This document shows positions 35,365 to 43,525 of a stretch of 64,000 bases of DNA, piece by piece. Position 1 is the stretch's first letter. Every line of letters begins with the position of its first letter. The notes beneath the pieces were generated by a model. The model was not told the origin of the DNA, ran no database searches, and saw only the letters and a list, made by a program, of their open reading frames with translations. The DNA is from SCUD01 sp036824505 (GTDB lineage Bacteria; Pseudomonadota; Gammaproteobacteria; Steroidobacterales; Steroidobacteraceae). A program made the translations under genes and the position numbers. The DNA lies in the NCBI GenBank assembly GCA_036824505.1, contig DAITAA010000008.1:52930-116929 (forward strand), in the 5' to 3' direction.

Positions 35365-36909
35365 ATGCGCTCCATCAATTGTCGATACTCGCTGATCCTC
35401 GCCGCCAGCGTACTTCTCTCCGCCTGCGCCACCAATCCGGTGACCGGGAAGAATGAACTGATGCTGGTCGGCGAGAGCACGGAGTTGCAGATCGGGCAGA
35501 AGAACTTTGCGCCGATGCGCCAGTCCCAGGGTGGCGATCAGCAACTGGATCCGGCGCTGACGACTTATGTGCAGCAGGTCGGGCAGCGCCTTGCCGCGGT
35601 CAGCGACCGCAAGCTTCCTTACGAGTTTACTGTTCTCAACAATTCCATTCCGAATGCCTGGGCTTTGCCGGGCGGCAAGATTGCGGTCAATCGCGGCCTC
35701 TTGACGCAGCTCAACAGCGAATCGGAACTCGCGGCGGTGCTGGGGCATGAGGTCGTGCACGCCGCGGCGCGGCACTCGGCGCAGGCGATGAGCCGCGGCA
35801 TGCTGATCCAGGGCGGCTTGATCGCCGCACAGGTTGCGGCCCATGACAGCGATTACGGCAACATCGCGATGATGGGTGCCGGAATCGGCGCGCAGCTCTT
35901 GACCCAGCGCTACGGCCGCGAAGCGGAACTCGAAGCGGACAAGTATGGAATCGACTACATGAAACGCGCGGGCTATGACGCACAGGGCGCGGTCAGCCTG
36001 CAGGAAACTTTCGTGAAGATGAATGACCGCAAGGATAGCAGCTGGCTGTCGGGGCTGTTCGCGAGTCATCCGCCGTCGCAGGAGCGCCTCGATGCCAATC
36101 GGCGCAAGGTGGCGGGTCTGCCGCCGGGCGGTGATATGGGTATTGACCGCTACCGCGCGGCGCTGGCGCGCACGATGCGCGCAAAGCCCGCATACGATGC
36201 CTATGACGCCGGACGCAAGGCACTCGCGGAAAAACAGCCGGAGGTCGCGCTCGCGAAGGCCGAAGAGGCGATTCGTCTGGAGCCCGACGAGGGGCATTTC
36301 TATGCGTTGAAGGGTGACGCGCTGCTGGTGCAGAAGAAGAATGCTGCGGCGAGCGATGCCTACACCGCCGCGATCCAGCGCAATGACTATTTCTTCTATT
36401 ACTACCTGCAGCGCGGAATTGTCGGCGAGCGCCTGCACGACGATGAGTCGGCCCGGCGTGATCTCGAGACGAGCCTGAAACTGCTGCCGACCGGCCCCGC
36501 ATACTACTCGCTCGGCAATATCGCCCTGCGGGCTCGCCAGTACGATGCGGCGCGGCAATATTTCGCGGAGGCCGCGGGCGCCGAAGGGCCGGTCGGCGAG
36601 GCGGCGACGCTTTCGCTGATGAGGCTTGACCTGGCCGGAAACCCCGAGAAGTACCTGCGCAAGCAGGCCGCGCTCGATGCGGGCGGCAAGCTGGTCGTCG
36701 CGATTGCAAATGCGACCAGGGTCCCGGTCAACGGAATCGTCATCGCCGTGCAGTACGTCGATGCAGCCGGCAAGACACGCGAATTCCGTCGCGAACTTGG
36801 CGGCACACTGGGCGGCGGTCAGCAGGCCCAGGTTGCAACCGGGCTTGGCCCCTTCCAGAACAGCAACCAGTTCCGGGTCGCGATCGCCGGCGCCAGGGTG
36901 GCCGAATAG
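35365..36909 (+). CDS. M48-family periplasmic metalloprotease with TPR repeats
   Basis: 514 residues. Lipobox LLSAC acylates Cys21. The zinc site HEVVH has His128 and His132 with Glu129; a third ligand is expected in EAELEADKYG. Residues ~270-430 contain TPR-like repeats (VALAKAEEAIRLEPDEGHFYALKG). This arrangement matches BepA-type proteases, which degrade or chaperone misfolded outer-membrane proteins, although the C-terminus carries an additional ~80-residue beta-rich part. Monocistronic. Confidence 0.9.
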   Translation: MRSINCRYSLILAASVLLSACATNPVTGKNELMLVGESTELQIGQKNFAPMRQSQGGDQQLDPALTTYVQQVGQRLAAVSDRKLPYEFTVLNNSIPNAWALPGGKIAVNRGLLTQLNSESELAAVLGHEVVHAAARHSAQAMSRGMLIQGGLIAAQVAAHDSDYGNIAMMGAGIGAQLLTQRYGREAELEADKYGIDYMKRAGYDAQGAVSLQETFVKMNDRKDSSWLSGLFASHPPSQERLDANRRKVAGLPPGGDMGIDRYRAALARTMRAKPAYDAYDAGRKALAEKQPEVALAKAEEAIRLEPDEGHFYALKGDALLVQKKNAAASDAYTAAIQRNDYFFYYYLQRGIVGERLHDDESARRDLETSLKLLPTGPAYYSLGNIALRARQYDAARQYFAEAAGAEGPVGEAATLSLMRLDLAGNPEKYLRKQAALDAGGKLVVAIANATRVPVNGIVIAVQYVDAAGKTREFRRELGGTLGGGQQAQVATGLGPFQNSNQFRVAIAGARVAE

Positions 36910-36939
36910 ACGAAGGCGCGCTGCCCGAGCGCAATCAGG

Positions 36940-38604
36940 TCAGCAGTCCAGCAGCGTCCGCAACCGGGAATGCTGCAACAGCTGGCGCAGGAAGTCCCGC
37001 TCACTGCGGCCGGCTTTCGCGAGAACCAGCCGCAGCAGCCGCTGCCGATCGCCGGCGCTCCAGCGGCCCTCGCTGACAAACGCAAGAATCAATGGAGCCC
37101 AACGCGCGAGCATTGCTCGCTGCGCCGCCGAAAGGCGCGGCAATCCTTGCCGCCCCAGCCGCTTCAAGGCATCCCCGACGGCTGCATTGCGGCGCGCATC
37201 GGGATCTTGTTGCAGGTAACGGCGGGTCGTCTGCGTGGCGGCGGCCAGCCAGTGGTTTGTCCGGGGCAACCGCGCCTTCCGTGCTGGATCAAGCGAATAG
37301 AACATGTGCCAGCGCGCTAGCGTCCGCAGCGTGCGATGGGAGCTGCGATAGCGTCGATTGGCGGCACGCCTTGCAATCTCGCGCGCCGCGATGCGCCGCG
37401 CCGGCGCCGCGCGCGGACGAAAGCCCAGGCGCTGATAAAACCACCACGCACCGGATTCGATGCCTTCCTCATTGCCGGCGCCGAGCTGATACGGCTCGAC
37501 GCTGAAATCGGTGCAGCCGAACAGATGGCACGTGGCCGCGAGGAAGCGCGCCAGGACTCGCGCGGCTTCGGCACCCCGGAACGCGTCGAAGGTGTTGAAC
37601 GACAGTGCACCGTGCTGTCCGAGCACCTCGACCTGGACATAGCCGATCGGCACGCCATTCTTCAGCGTCAGCGCGGTATAGATCGCGGGCAATGTGGCGC
37701 GGCGCTCCGGAATCATGCCCATCATTGCAAACGCGAGGCCGAGTCCATCGTCAACCAGGAACACATCGGCGGGATTCGGGAACTGGAACGCGGCAACATC
37801 GCGTTCGCGCGTGATCATGGAGATCCGCGCGAGCCGGATTGCGGCAAGCGCGTCACGGCCACGCAGCGCCAGAACGCGTCGCGGCCTGCGGCGGGTCTCT
37901 TTCCGCAAGTCCGGATAGCCGTGCTGCAGCTCCTGGGTCTGGAAGTGGACTTCCGTCCGGTGGAATCGCGTGGTCGTGCGCTCCGGCGTGTCTCTTCCGG
38001 GGCGCAGCACGTATGACAGGTCGAGGCGATCGCCGAATGCCTCGCGGCTGAAATCGTCGCCGGGCATGCAAGCAATCAGGCCGATGATGAAATCCGCATC
38101 CGTCATGCCCTGCGGAACCATCCGGTCCACGGGCACCAGGTCTTTTGCATGCTGGCCGATGAACCATTCGGACAAGGCTGGCTCGAGCAGCGGCGGCAAT
38201 GCCGCCAGGATTTCGCGGATCGCTTCTTCGTCGTTGCGGTCAAGCACCAGGGCGCCGGACCAGTGCTGCGAGATCCATTGCGCGGTTGGCCAGAAGAACC
38301 GATAGGGCGTATCGGTGCCGACGATGCCGGTGCCTGCCAGTGCTTTGCGATGGCGGCGCAGGTCCGGCCGACGGCCGAACTGCAAGAGCATGCGACGCAC
38401 CCGGCCGCGCACGATCTGATTGTCGGGGTAGGCATCCAGGAAGCACAGCAACTCGTGCAGCCGCCGCAGCTGCGGGGCGGACTGCAGGCGCTGGCTGGCG
38501 ATGAGATCCAGCAACGCGAGTTTGCGTTGCGGCAGTTCCGCGCCGTAGCGGCGCGCAATCCGCTCGAGCGATAACAAGGCAGATGTGGCTGTACGTTTCA
38601 CCAC
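36940..38604 (-). CDS. Unrecognised 554-residue protein with GNAT-like C-terminal motif
   Basis: 554 residues from GTG 38604. Arg-rich (for example HRKALAGTGIVGTDTPYRF, IRLARISMITRERD) with no signal peptide or membrane segment. Near ~400 it has ESGAWWFYQRLGFRPRA, the shape of the last motif of GNAT acetyltransferases, preceded by a strand FSVEPYQLGAGN. The N-terminal half looks alpha-helical. I cannot assign a family. It is convergent with the M48 gene 30 bp away. A second GTG follows the first, so the exact start is uncertain. Confidence 0.7.
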   Translation of the reverse strand: MVKRTATSALLSLERIARRYGAELPQRKLALLDLIASQRLQSAPQLRRLHELLCFLDAYPDNQIVRGRVRRMLLQFGRRPDLRRHRKALAGTGIVGTDTPYRFFWPTAQWISQHWSGALVLDRNDEEAIREILAALPPLLEPALSEWFIGQHAKDLVPVDRMVPQGMTDADFIIGLIACMPGDDFSREAFGDRLDLSYVLRPGRDTPERTTTRFHRTEVHFQTQELQHGYPDLRKETRRRPRRVLALRGRDALAAIRLARISMITRERDVAAFQFPNPADVFLVDDGLGLAFAMMGMIPERRATLPAIYTALTLKNGVPIGYVQVEVLGQHGALSFNTFDAFRGAEAARVLARFLAATCHLFGCTDFSVEPYQLGAGNEEGIESGAWWFYQRLGFRPRAAPARRIAAREIARRAANRRYRSSHRTLRTLARWHMFYSLDPARKARLPRTNHWLAAATQTTRRYLQQDPDARRNAAVGDALKRLGRQGLPRLSAAQRAMLARWAPLILAFVSEGRWSAGDRQRLLRLVLAKAGRSERDFLRQLLQHSRLRTLLDC

Positions 38605-38796
38605 GGCTCGATCCTAGCAGGCTGGCTACGATACGGTAGCCGCCGATTCGGACCTTGGCGATTCCCGCGATTCTTGCGGCGCTCAACGCCTGTGGAAAAT
38701 CCGCCGCGCGCCATGCCGATGCCTCATTGCCCGCCGTGACTGGTGAGCGTTACGAAGGCGACCACTGGCTCGGTAGTTGCGCCGCCTACCTTGCTG

Positions 38797-38826
38797 GGCG
38801 GCTCCGGCCGCATTGCCGGAGCCGCC
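38797..38826. repeat. GC-rich inverted repeat
   Basis: A perfect 12-bp stem (38797-38808 with 38815-38826, GGCGGCTCCGGC) with a six-base loop, 13 bp beyond the end of the minus-strand operon. No T run follows on that strand. Confidence 0.6.
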
Positions 38827-38839
38827 ACGCAATAGTCGT

Positions 38840-39292
38840 TTACTTGAACTCGATCCGGCGGAAGTTCATTTCGCCCCAGAACGTGCGCAGTTCTTCATAG
38901 CCCGCGACAATCTGGTCCTGCTTTTCTTTTGCAAGCTGGGCGCGGGTCTCTGCCTGCATCTTCTTGAACAGTTCCCCGTTCGGGTCCGAAACCGCGGCGC
39001 TTGGGGCCTTCAGCACGAGCATCATGTTGAAATCGTGGTTGGCGGCGGTTTCGCTCAGATAGACGAAACAGTCGACCACCACGCCATTCTTCTTGCCAAC
39101 CTCGCAGCTGGGCATCCAGGTCTGCTTGAGACCCTCGAGGTAGTCGTCGATGCGGTTCGGATTCACCTTCACCATCGTGACATTCCAGACCTCTTTGCTC
39201 GGCGTGTAATCGGTATAGGCCTCGAATGCCTGTGCCGAACCCGCGAGCGCAAGCGTTGCAGCAGCTGCTGCGATGTAAATCGTCCTCATCAT
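38840..39292 (-). CDS. Small secreted protein, family A member (divergent)
   Basis: 150 residues; AAAGGAGACCG precedes the ATG. Signal peptide ending SAQAFE. The mature part VWNVTMVKVNPNRIDDYLEGLKQTW and the closing FRRIEFK match the pattern of the related proteins at 12516-12962 and 26878-27321, but it has two cysteines (PSCEVG, VDCFVY) that the others lack. Third gene of a minus-strand operon after molybdopterin oxidoreductase and M20 hydrolase. Function unknown. Confidence 0.65.
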   Translation of the reverse strand: MMRTIYIAAAAATLALAGSAQAFEAYTDYTPSKEVWNVTMVKVNPNRIDDYLEGLKQTWMPSCEVGKKNGVVVDCFVYLSETAANHDFNMMLVLKAPSAAVSDPNGELFKKMQAETRAQLAKEKQDQIVAGYEELRTFWGEMNFRRIEFK

Positions 39293-39345
39293 CGGTCTCC
39301 TTTAGGTTGACGGGCATCAGACCCGTTCTGTTATTGCGGGCGCGA

Positions 39346-40656
39346 TTATGGGGTATTGGCGGGCGTCGTGTCCTGCAGGAAATCGACCGCGACGTGCAGG
39401 ATGGACCTGAGGCCAACCGCAATGCCGTTCTCATCAACGTAGAACTGGTCTGAATGGTTATCCGGGGCCGTGCGCAGGTCCTGCCCGGGCGGCGTGATTC
39501 CAACCCAGTAGTAAACGCTAGGCGCCTGGCGCGCGTAATAAGAAAAGTCCTCGGCCACAGTCTGGAGGCCGACCGCCTTGACGGCATCGACGCCGAACGC
39601 GGCCTGCAGCGACGCGACGACTTTCTTTGTCAGCGCCGGATCGTTATCGACCACTGGATTGGGCGCAGGGTCGAGGGCGAACGTGGCATTCGCCCCGTTA
39701 GCCGCAGCGACGTGCTCGACGATGCGCTGGATACGGTCGATGATGTCCTGACGCGACGCGGGGCTGAATGTCCGTATCGTGCCGAGCATTTCGACGCTCT
39801 CCGGAATGATGTTGTGGCGCACACCACCGTTGATCGCGCCGATGCTGACGACGGCGGGGAGCGCCGTAATGTCTGTCTGCCGGCTGACGATGGTCTGCAG
39901 CGAATTGACGATCTGCGCGGCGGTCACGATCGGGTCGACGCCGGCCCAGGGCCGTGCGCCGTGGCTCTGGCGACCGGTCACGACGATGCGGAAGAAGTCC
40001 GAACCCGCCATGAAGGGTCCCGGCCGCAAGCCGAGCGTGCCCGTATGCAGCGTCGAGATCACGTGCAGTCCAAAGATCGCGTCCGGCTTCGCGATGTCGA
40101 AGAGGCCTTCCTGCATCATCAACGGCGCGCCGGCCTGCTCGCCTTCCGGCGCACCTTCCTCGGCGGGCTGAAACACGAACATGACCGTCCCGGGCAAGCT
40201 GTGGCGCAGGCCTGCAAGTATCTGCGCTGCTCCCATCAGGATCGCGGTGTGCGCATCGTGGCCGCAGGCGTGCATGACGCCGACCTGGCGGCCGCGGAAT
40301 TCGGCCATCGCGGTCGAGCGAAACGGTACGTCGGTACGCTCGGTGACCGGGAGCGCGTCCATGTCTGCGCGCAGCATGATCGTGGGACCCGGCAACGCGC
40401 CACGAAGCACCGCGACCACGCCGGTGTGCGCGATGCCGGTCCTGACCTCGAGTCCTAGCGCACGCAGATGCTCCGCGACCGTCTTGGCGGTGCGGAACTC
40501 GCGGTTGCCGAGTTCGGGGTGACTGTGGAAATCCCGGCGCCATTCGATGACACGCGGCTCGAGCGCGACGACTGCGGCGTCGAGCTCGGCCGGCGTCACC
40601 TCGGCGCGGGCCGTGGCAGCCGACAGCAGGCCGATCAACAGCAACAAATTTTTCAT
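39346..40656 (-). CDS. M20-family amidohydrolase, exported
   Basis: 436 residues. Signal peptide ending ATARAE. The metal-binding motif HACGHDAHTA at ~129-138 (Cys131, His133) and QPAEEGAP at ~164-171 match the aminoacylase/indole-acetyl-amino-acid hydrolase branch of M20, as does RADMDALPV. It would remove an acyl group from an N-acyl amino acid in the periplasm. It starts 14 bp after the molybdopterin oxidoreductase and precedes a family A secreted protein by 53 bp. Confidence 0.92.
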   Translation of the reverse strand: MKNLLLLIGLLSAATARAEVTPAELDAAVVALEPRVIEWRRDFHSHPELGNREFRTAKTVAEHLRALGLEVRTGIAHTGVVAVLRGALPGPTIMLRADMDALPVTERTDVPFRSTAMAEFRGRQVGVMHACGHDAHTAILMGAAQILAGLRHSLPGTVMFVFQPAEEGAPEGEQAGAPLMMQEGLFDIAKPDAIFGLHVISTLHTGTLGLRPGPFMAGSDFFRIVVTGRQSHGARPWAGVDPIVTAAQIVNSLQTIVSRQTDITALPAVVSIGAINGGVRHNIIPESVEMLGTIRTFSPASRQDIIDRIQRIVEHVAAANGANATFALDPAPNPVVDNDPALTKKVVASLQAAFGVDAVKAVGLQTVAEDFSYYARQAPSVYYWVGITPPGQDLRTAPDNHSDQFYVDENGIAVGLRSILHVAVDFLQDTTPANTP

Positions 40657-40670
40657 GAATATCTCCGGCG

Positions 40671-42818
40671 TCAGGCCTTCAGGCTCTCAACCGTCACGGC
40701 GACGCCGCTGAATGCAGCATTGCCGCTGACAGCGTCAACGGCCAGCTCGTCCGTGAGGTCATTGATGCTCGCACCCGGATGCGTGCTCGCGACCGATTGT
40801 CGCGTGCCGGGCCGGTCGTGGCCCCAGCCATGCGGCAGGCTGACGACGCCGGGCATGACTTCGTCGCTCACCTCGGCCTCGACAGCAATGGCGCCGACTC
40901 GTGAGCCGACGCGGACGCGCGCACCATTCGCGATGCCATAGCGCGCGGCATCGAGCGGGTGCATGAGGAGCGTGCAGCGCCTTGGGCCCTTCACGAGCCG
41001 ACGGCTGTTGTGCATCCACGAGTTGTTGCTGCGCAGGTCGCGACGCCCGATCAGGCGCAATGCCGGTTCAGTCGCCGCGTTTACGAGCCCCCTTGCCAGT
41101 CGGTCGACATCCGCGACGAGCGGCGGCGGTGCGAGCTGGATGCGAACCCCGGGGCCAAGCCGATCCGGCAGGCAGGGCTGCAATGGTCCGAGGTCGAGGC
41201 CATGCGGGAGCCGAGCGAGCCTCGCGAGCGTCAGGCCTTTCCCGAACGGGAGCCATCCGGCGCCGCGCGGGCCGAAGCGTAACCCCAGTCCGAGCAGGCG
41301 CCTGGGAGTGGGCCGGCGCAGGCGCAGCCGTTCCAGGAAGCCGGGCCGGCGGCTGGGGTCATGGACCGCGAGGCGCTCGGCGATACCCTGCAGGATCTGC
41401 CAGTCATGTCGCGTGCCCGGCGGCGGATCGAACAGGGGAAGCGAGTACTTGACCGTGTTACGAATGGCGAGCATGTGAAACACGATGTCGTAGTGATCAC
41501 GCTCGAGGGCGAATGTCGGCGGCAGGATGATGTCGGCGTGGCGGGTCGTCTCATTGATGTAGAAGTCGACCGATGCCATGAATTCCAGGCCGCCAAGGGC
41601 GCGCTCGAGCCGGCCGCCATTCGGCGTTGACAGCACCGGATTGCCTGCCGACGTGATGAGTGCGCGTACCTGACCGGGGCCCTGCGTGTCCACCTCTTCT
41701 GCAAGCGCCGCGACCGGAAATTCCCCGCCGAACTCCGGCAGCCCGCGCACCCTGGTGCGGCGGCGATCGTAGTGGCCGGCCTGGCTGCTGCCCCGGGTGC
41801 GGGCCACCAGGTCGAATGCCGGTGCCGTGAACATCGCGCCACCGGGTCGATCGAGATTCCCGGTCAGCACATGGAGCACCTGGATCAGCCATTGGCAAAG
41901 ACTTCCAAATCCCTGCGTCGATGTACCCATGCGACCGTGGCAAGCTGCGGCCCTTGCGCCCGAGAAATCCCTTGCCAGCGTGCGGATCTCATCGGCCGGC
42001 ATTCCGGTCGCTCCAGCCACGGCCTCCGGAGGGAATTGCGCGGCCAGACGCTCGATGGTTTCGATACCGTCGATCATCGGCGTCAACCGGTCGGGCACGA
42101 TGCGGCGTTCGTCGAACAGCACGTAGATCATCGCAAACAGCAGCAATGCGTCGGAGCCGGGCCGGATGAAATGGTGACGGTCGGCGAGTGCGGCAGTCTC
42201 GCTGCGCCGCGGATCCACCACGACAATGCGGCCGCCGCGCGCTCGAATTGCCTTCAGCCGGTGCGCGACATCGGGTGCCGTCATCAGGCTGCCATTGGAG
42301 GCGACAGGGTTGGCACCCAGTACCAGCAGGTAATCCGTGCGATCGATATCCGGAATCGGCAGCAGGAACTGGTGTCCGAACATCAGCCAGGCCGCGAGGT
42401 GATGCGGCAGCTGGTCGACCGAGGTCGCTGAATAGCGATTTCGGGTCCGCAGGGCGCGCGACAGCACGGCGCTCGACAAGAGGGCCGAGTAGCTGTGCAC
42501 GGTCGGGTTGCCCAGGTAGATCGCGACGGCATTCTGGCCGTGCGCGGCCTGGATCGCGACAATGCGCGCAGCGACTTCGTCGATGGCCTCATCCCAGCCG
42601 ATCCGCTGCCAGCCACCAGCCGTGCGTTTCAGCGGATAGCGGAGGCGATCCGGATCTTCGTGCACATCTTTGAGGGCGAGGGCTTTGGGGCAGATGTGGC
42701 CACGGCTGAACGGGTCATCGGGATCGCCGCGGATTGAAATGATTTCGTTTCCGCGCAGGCGGATCTCGACGCCGCAGATCGCCTCGCACAAATGGCAGGT
42801 GCGGTAGTGGTGCCTCAT
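40671..42818 (-). CDS. Molybdopterin-dependent oxidoreductase
   Basis: 715 residues from ATG 42818; a longer frame adds 37 Pro/Ala-rich residues and is not preferred. An N-terminal 4Fe-4S site (Cys8, Cys11, Cys15, Cys43: CHLCEAIC and GHICPKA) is followed by the molybdopterin domains (GWDEAIDEVAARI, LLVLGANPVASNG, IRARGGRIVVVDPRRSE) and a C-terminal cofactor domain (NNSWMHNSRRL ... VVSLPHGWGH). No Cys is present at the usual metal-ligand position near YLGNPTVHSYS, so Ser or Asp ligation is possible. No Tat signal or partner subunit is seen, so it is probably cytoplasmic, of the formate-dehydrogenase/DMSO-reductase superfamily. The substrate cannot be assigned. Confidence 0.88.
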   Translation of the reverse strand: MRHHYRTCHLCEAICGVEIRLRGNEIISIRGDPDDPFSRGHICPKALALKDVHEDPDRLRYPLKRTAGGWQRIGWDEAIDEVAARIVAIQAAHGQNAVAIYLGNPTVHSYSALLSSAVLSRALRTRNRYSATSVDQLPHHLAAWLMFGHQFLLPIPDIDRTDYLLVLGANPVASNGSLMTAPDVAHRLKAIRARGGRIVVVDPRRSETAALADRHHFIRPGSDALLLFAMIYVLFDERRIVPDRLTPMIDGIETIERLAAQFPPEAVAGATGMPADEIRTLARDFSGARAAACHGRMGTSTQGFGSLCQWLIQVLHVLTGNLDRPGGAMFTAPAFDLVARTRGSSQAGHYDRRRTRVRGLPEFGGEFPVAALAEEVDTQGPGQVRALITSAGNPVLSTPNGGRLERALGGLEFMASVDFYINETTRHADIILPPTFALERDHYDIVFHMLAIRNTVKYSLPLFDPPPGTRHDWQILQGIAERLAVHDPSRRPGFLERLRLRRPTPRRLLGLGLRFGPRGAGWLPFGKGLTLARLARLPHGLDLGPLQPCLPDRLGPGVRIQLAPPPLVADVDRLARGLVNAATEPALRLIGRRDLRSNNSWMHNSRRLVKGPRRCTLLMHPLDAARYGIANGARVRVGSRVGAIAVEAEVSDEVMPGVVSLPHGWGHDRPGTRQSVASTHPGASINDLTDELAVDAVSGNAAFSGVAVTVESLKA

Positions 42819-42869
42819 GTCCGCGGGCAGTCTAGCGCAGCTGTCTCGCGGCGCTTCCGCCGCTTCGGG

Positions 42870-42898
42870 TTGAGGCGGCGGGGACCCTGCGCTATCAT
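42870..42898 (+). promoter_or_regulatory. Predicted sigma70 promoter of rimP-nusA-infB operon
   Basis: TTGAGG (42870-42875), a 17-base spacer, and TATCAT (42893-42898) match the sigma70 consensus. Transcription would begin near 42905, giving a leader of about 170 bases before rimP. Confidence 0.75.
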
Positions 42899-42907
42899 GC
42901 GCGCCGG

Positions 42908-42966
42908 TCGGGGGCGTGGCAGAGGCCACCGCGATCGGGCAGCGAGGCCCGGCAGCGGTCCCCCGG
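42908..42966 (+). ncRNA. Candidate structured leader RNA
   Basis: A seven-bp outer stem (42908-42914 with 42960-42966) encloses two hairpins, GTGGC/GCCAC (42916-42920, 42925-42929) and CGGGC/GCCCG (42936-42940, 42947-42951). The 3' end CCCCGGAACCA (42961-42971) resembles the acceptor end of initiator tRNA, and E. coli has metY at this operon position, but a T arm and normal anticodon loop are missing. Best read as a folded 5' leader; a decayed tRNA origin is speculative. Confidence 0.4.
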
Positions 42967-42985
42967 AACCAGAAGGTCGATCAAG

Positions 42986-43008
42986 AGGCCCCCTCGCGGG
43001 GCCTTTTT
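42986..43008 (+). terminator. Leader terminator 1 of the nusA operon
   Basis: Seven-bp stem AGGCCCC/GGGGCCT with loop CTCGC (42986-42992, 42998-43004) and a run of five T. It lies inside the predicted leader, about 80 bases after the start site and 70 before rimP. Confidence 0.8.
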
Positions 43009-43029
43009 GTTTCGATCGGGTCGCCAGGA

Positions 43030-43050
43030 ATGGGCCTCGTGCCCATTTTT
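43030..43050 (+). terminator. Leader terminator 2 of the nusA operon
   Basis: Six-bp stem ATGGGC/GCCCAT (43030-43035, 43041-43046) with loop CTCGT and a run of five T (43046-43050). It is the second terminator before rimP, 26 bp from its start codon. Confidence 0.75.
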
Positions 43051-43075
43051 CGTTTCTGGGGCCGACGGAGGCTGC

Positions 43076-43522
43076 ATGCGGGGCAGGTTGATCAGCTTGC
43101 TGGAGCCGGTGGTGGCTGGGCTCGGCTACGAGTTGGTCGAACTCGATTTCAGCCCGGCAGGCAGCCGCGCCCTGGTGCGGCTGTACATCGACCGGACTGA
43201 CGGCGCGCCGGTGCAGCTCAGCGATTGTGAGCGCGCGAGCCACGCGATCGGAAAGGTGCTCGATGCGCAGGACCCGATCGAGCGGGCGTATCAGCTCGAG
43301 GTCTCGTCGCCGGGCTTTGACCGGCCGCTCAGGACCGCGGCGCATTTTGCGCGGTTCGCCGGCAGTGAGGCGCGGATCGAGCTTGCAGAGCCGATCGAGG
43401 GCCGGCGCCGGTTCCGCGGCAGGCTGGGGCCGGTCGAAGACGGGAATGTGATGATCGAGGTAGACCGGCGGGAATGGAAACTTCCGCTGGCGGGAATCAG
43501 CAAGGCGAGATTGGTGGGTTGA
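43076..43522 (+). CDS. rimP: Ribosome maturation factor RimP
   Basis: 148 residues from ATG 43076 with GGAG at 43067-43070; a TTG at 43007 upstream lies within a terminator and is rejected. RimP hallmarks: LLEPVVAGLGYELVELDF, VRLYIDRTDG, DCERASHAIGKVLD and VSSPGFDRPL. The protein helps assemble the 30S subunit. First gene of the nusA operon, four bases from nusA. Confidence 0.95.
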   Translation: MRGRLISLLEPVVAGLGYELVELDFSPAGSRALVRLYIDRTDGAPVQLSDCERASHAIGKVLDAQDPIERAYQLEVSSPGFDRPLRTAAHFARFAGSEARIELAEPIEGRRRFRGRLGPVEDGNVMIEVDRREWKLPLAGISKARLVG

Positions 43523-43525
43523 AGC

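Noticed and set aside
42907..42971. Functional tRNA gene upstream of rimP
   Set aside because: No T arm or TTC motif and an eight-base anticodon-like loop, so it would not be a working tRNA; kept only as a leader structure.
43007..43075. Upstream TTG start for rimP
   Set aside because: It lies inside the first leader terminator; ATG 43076 has a GGAG and matches the conserved RimP start.
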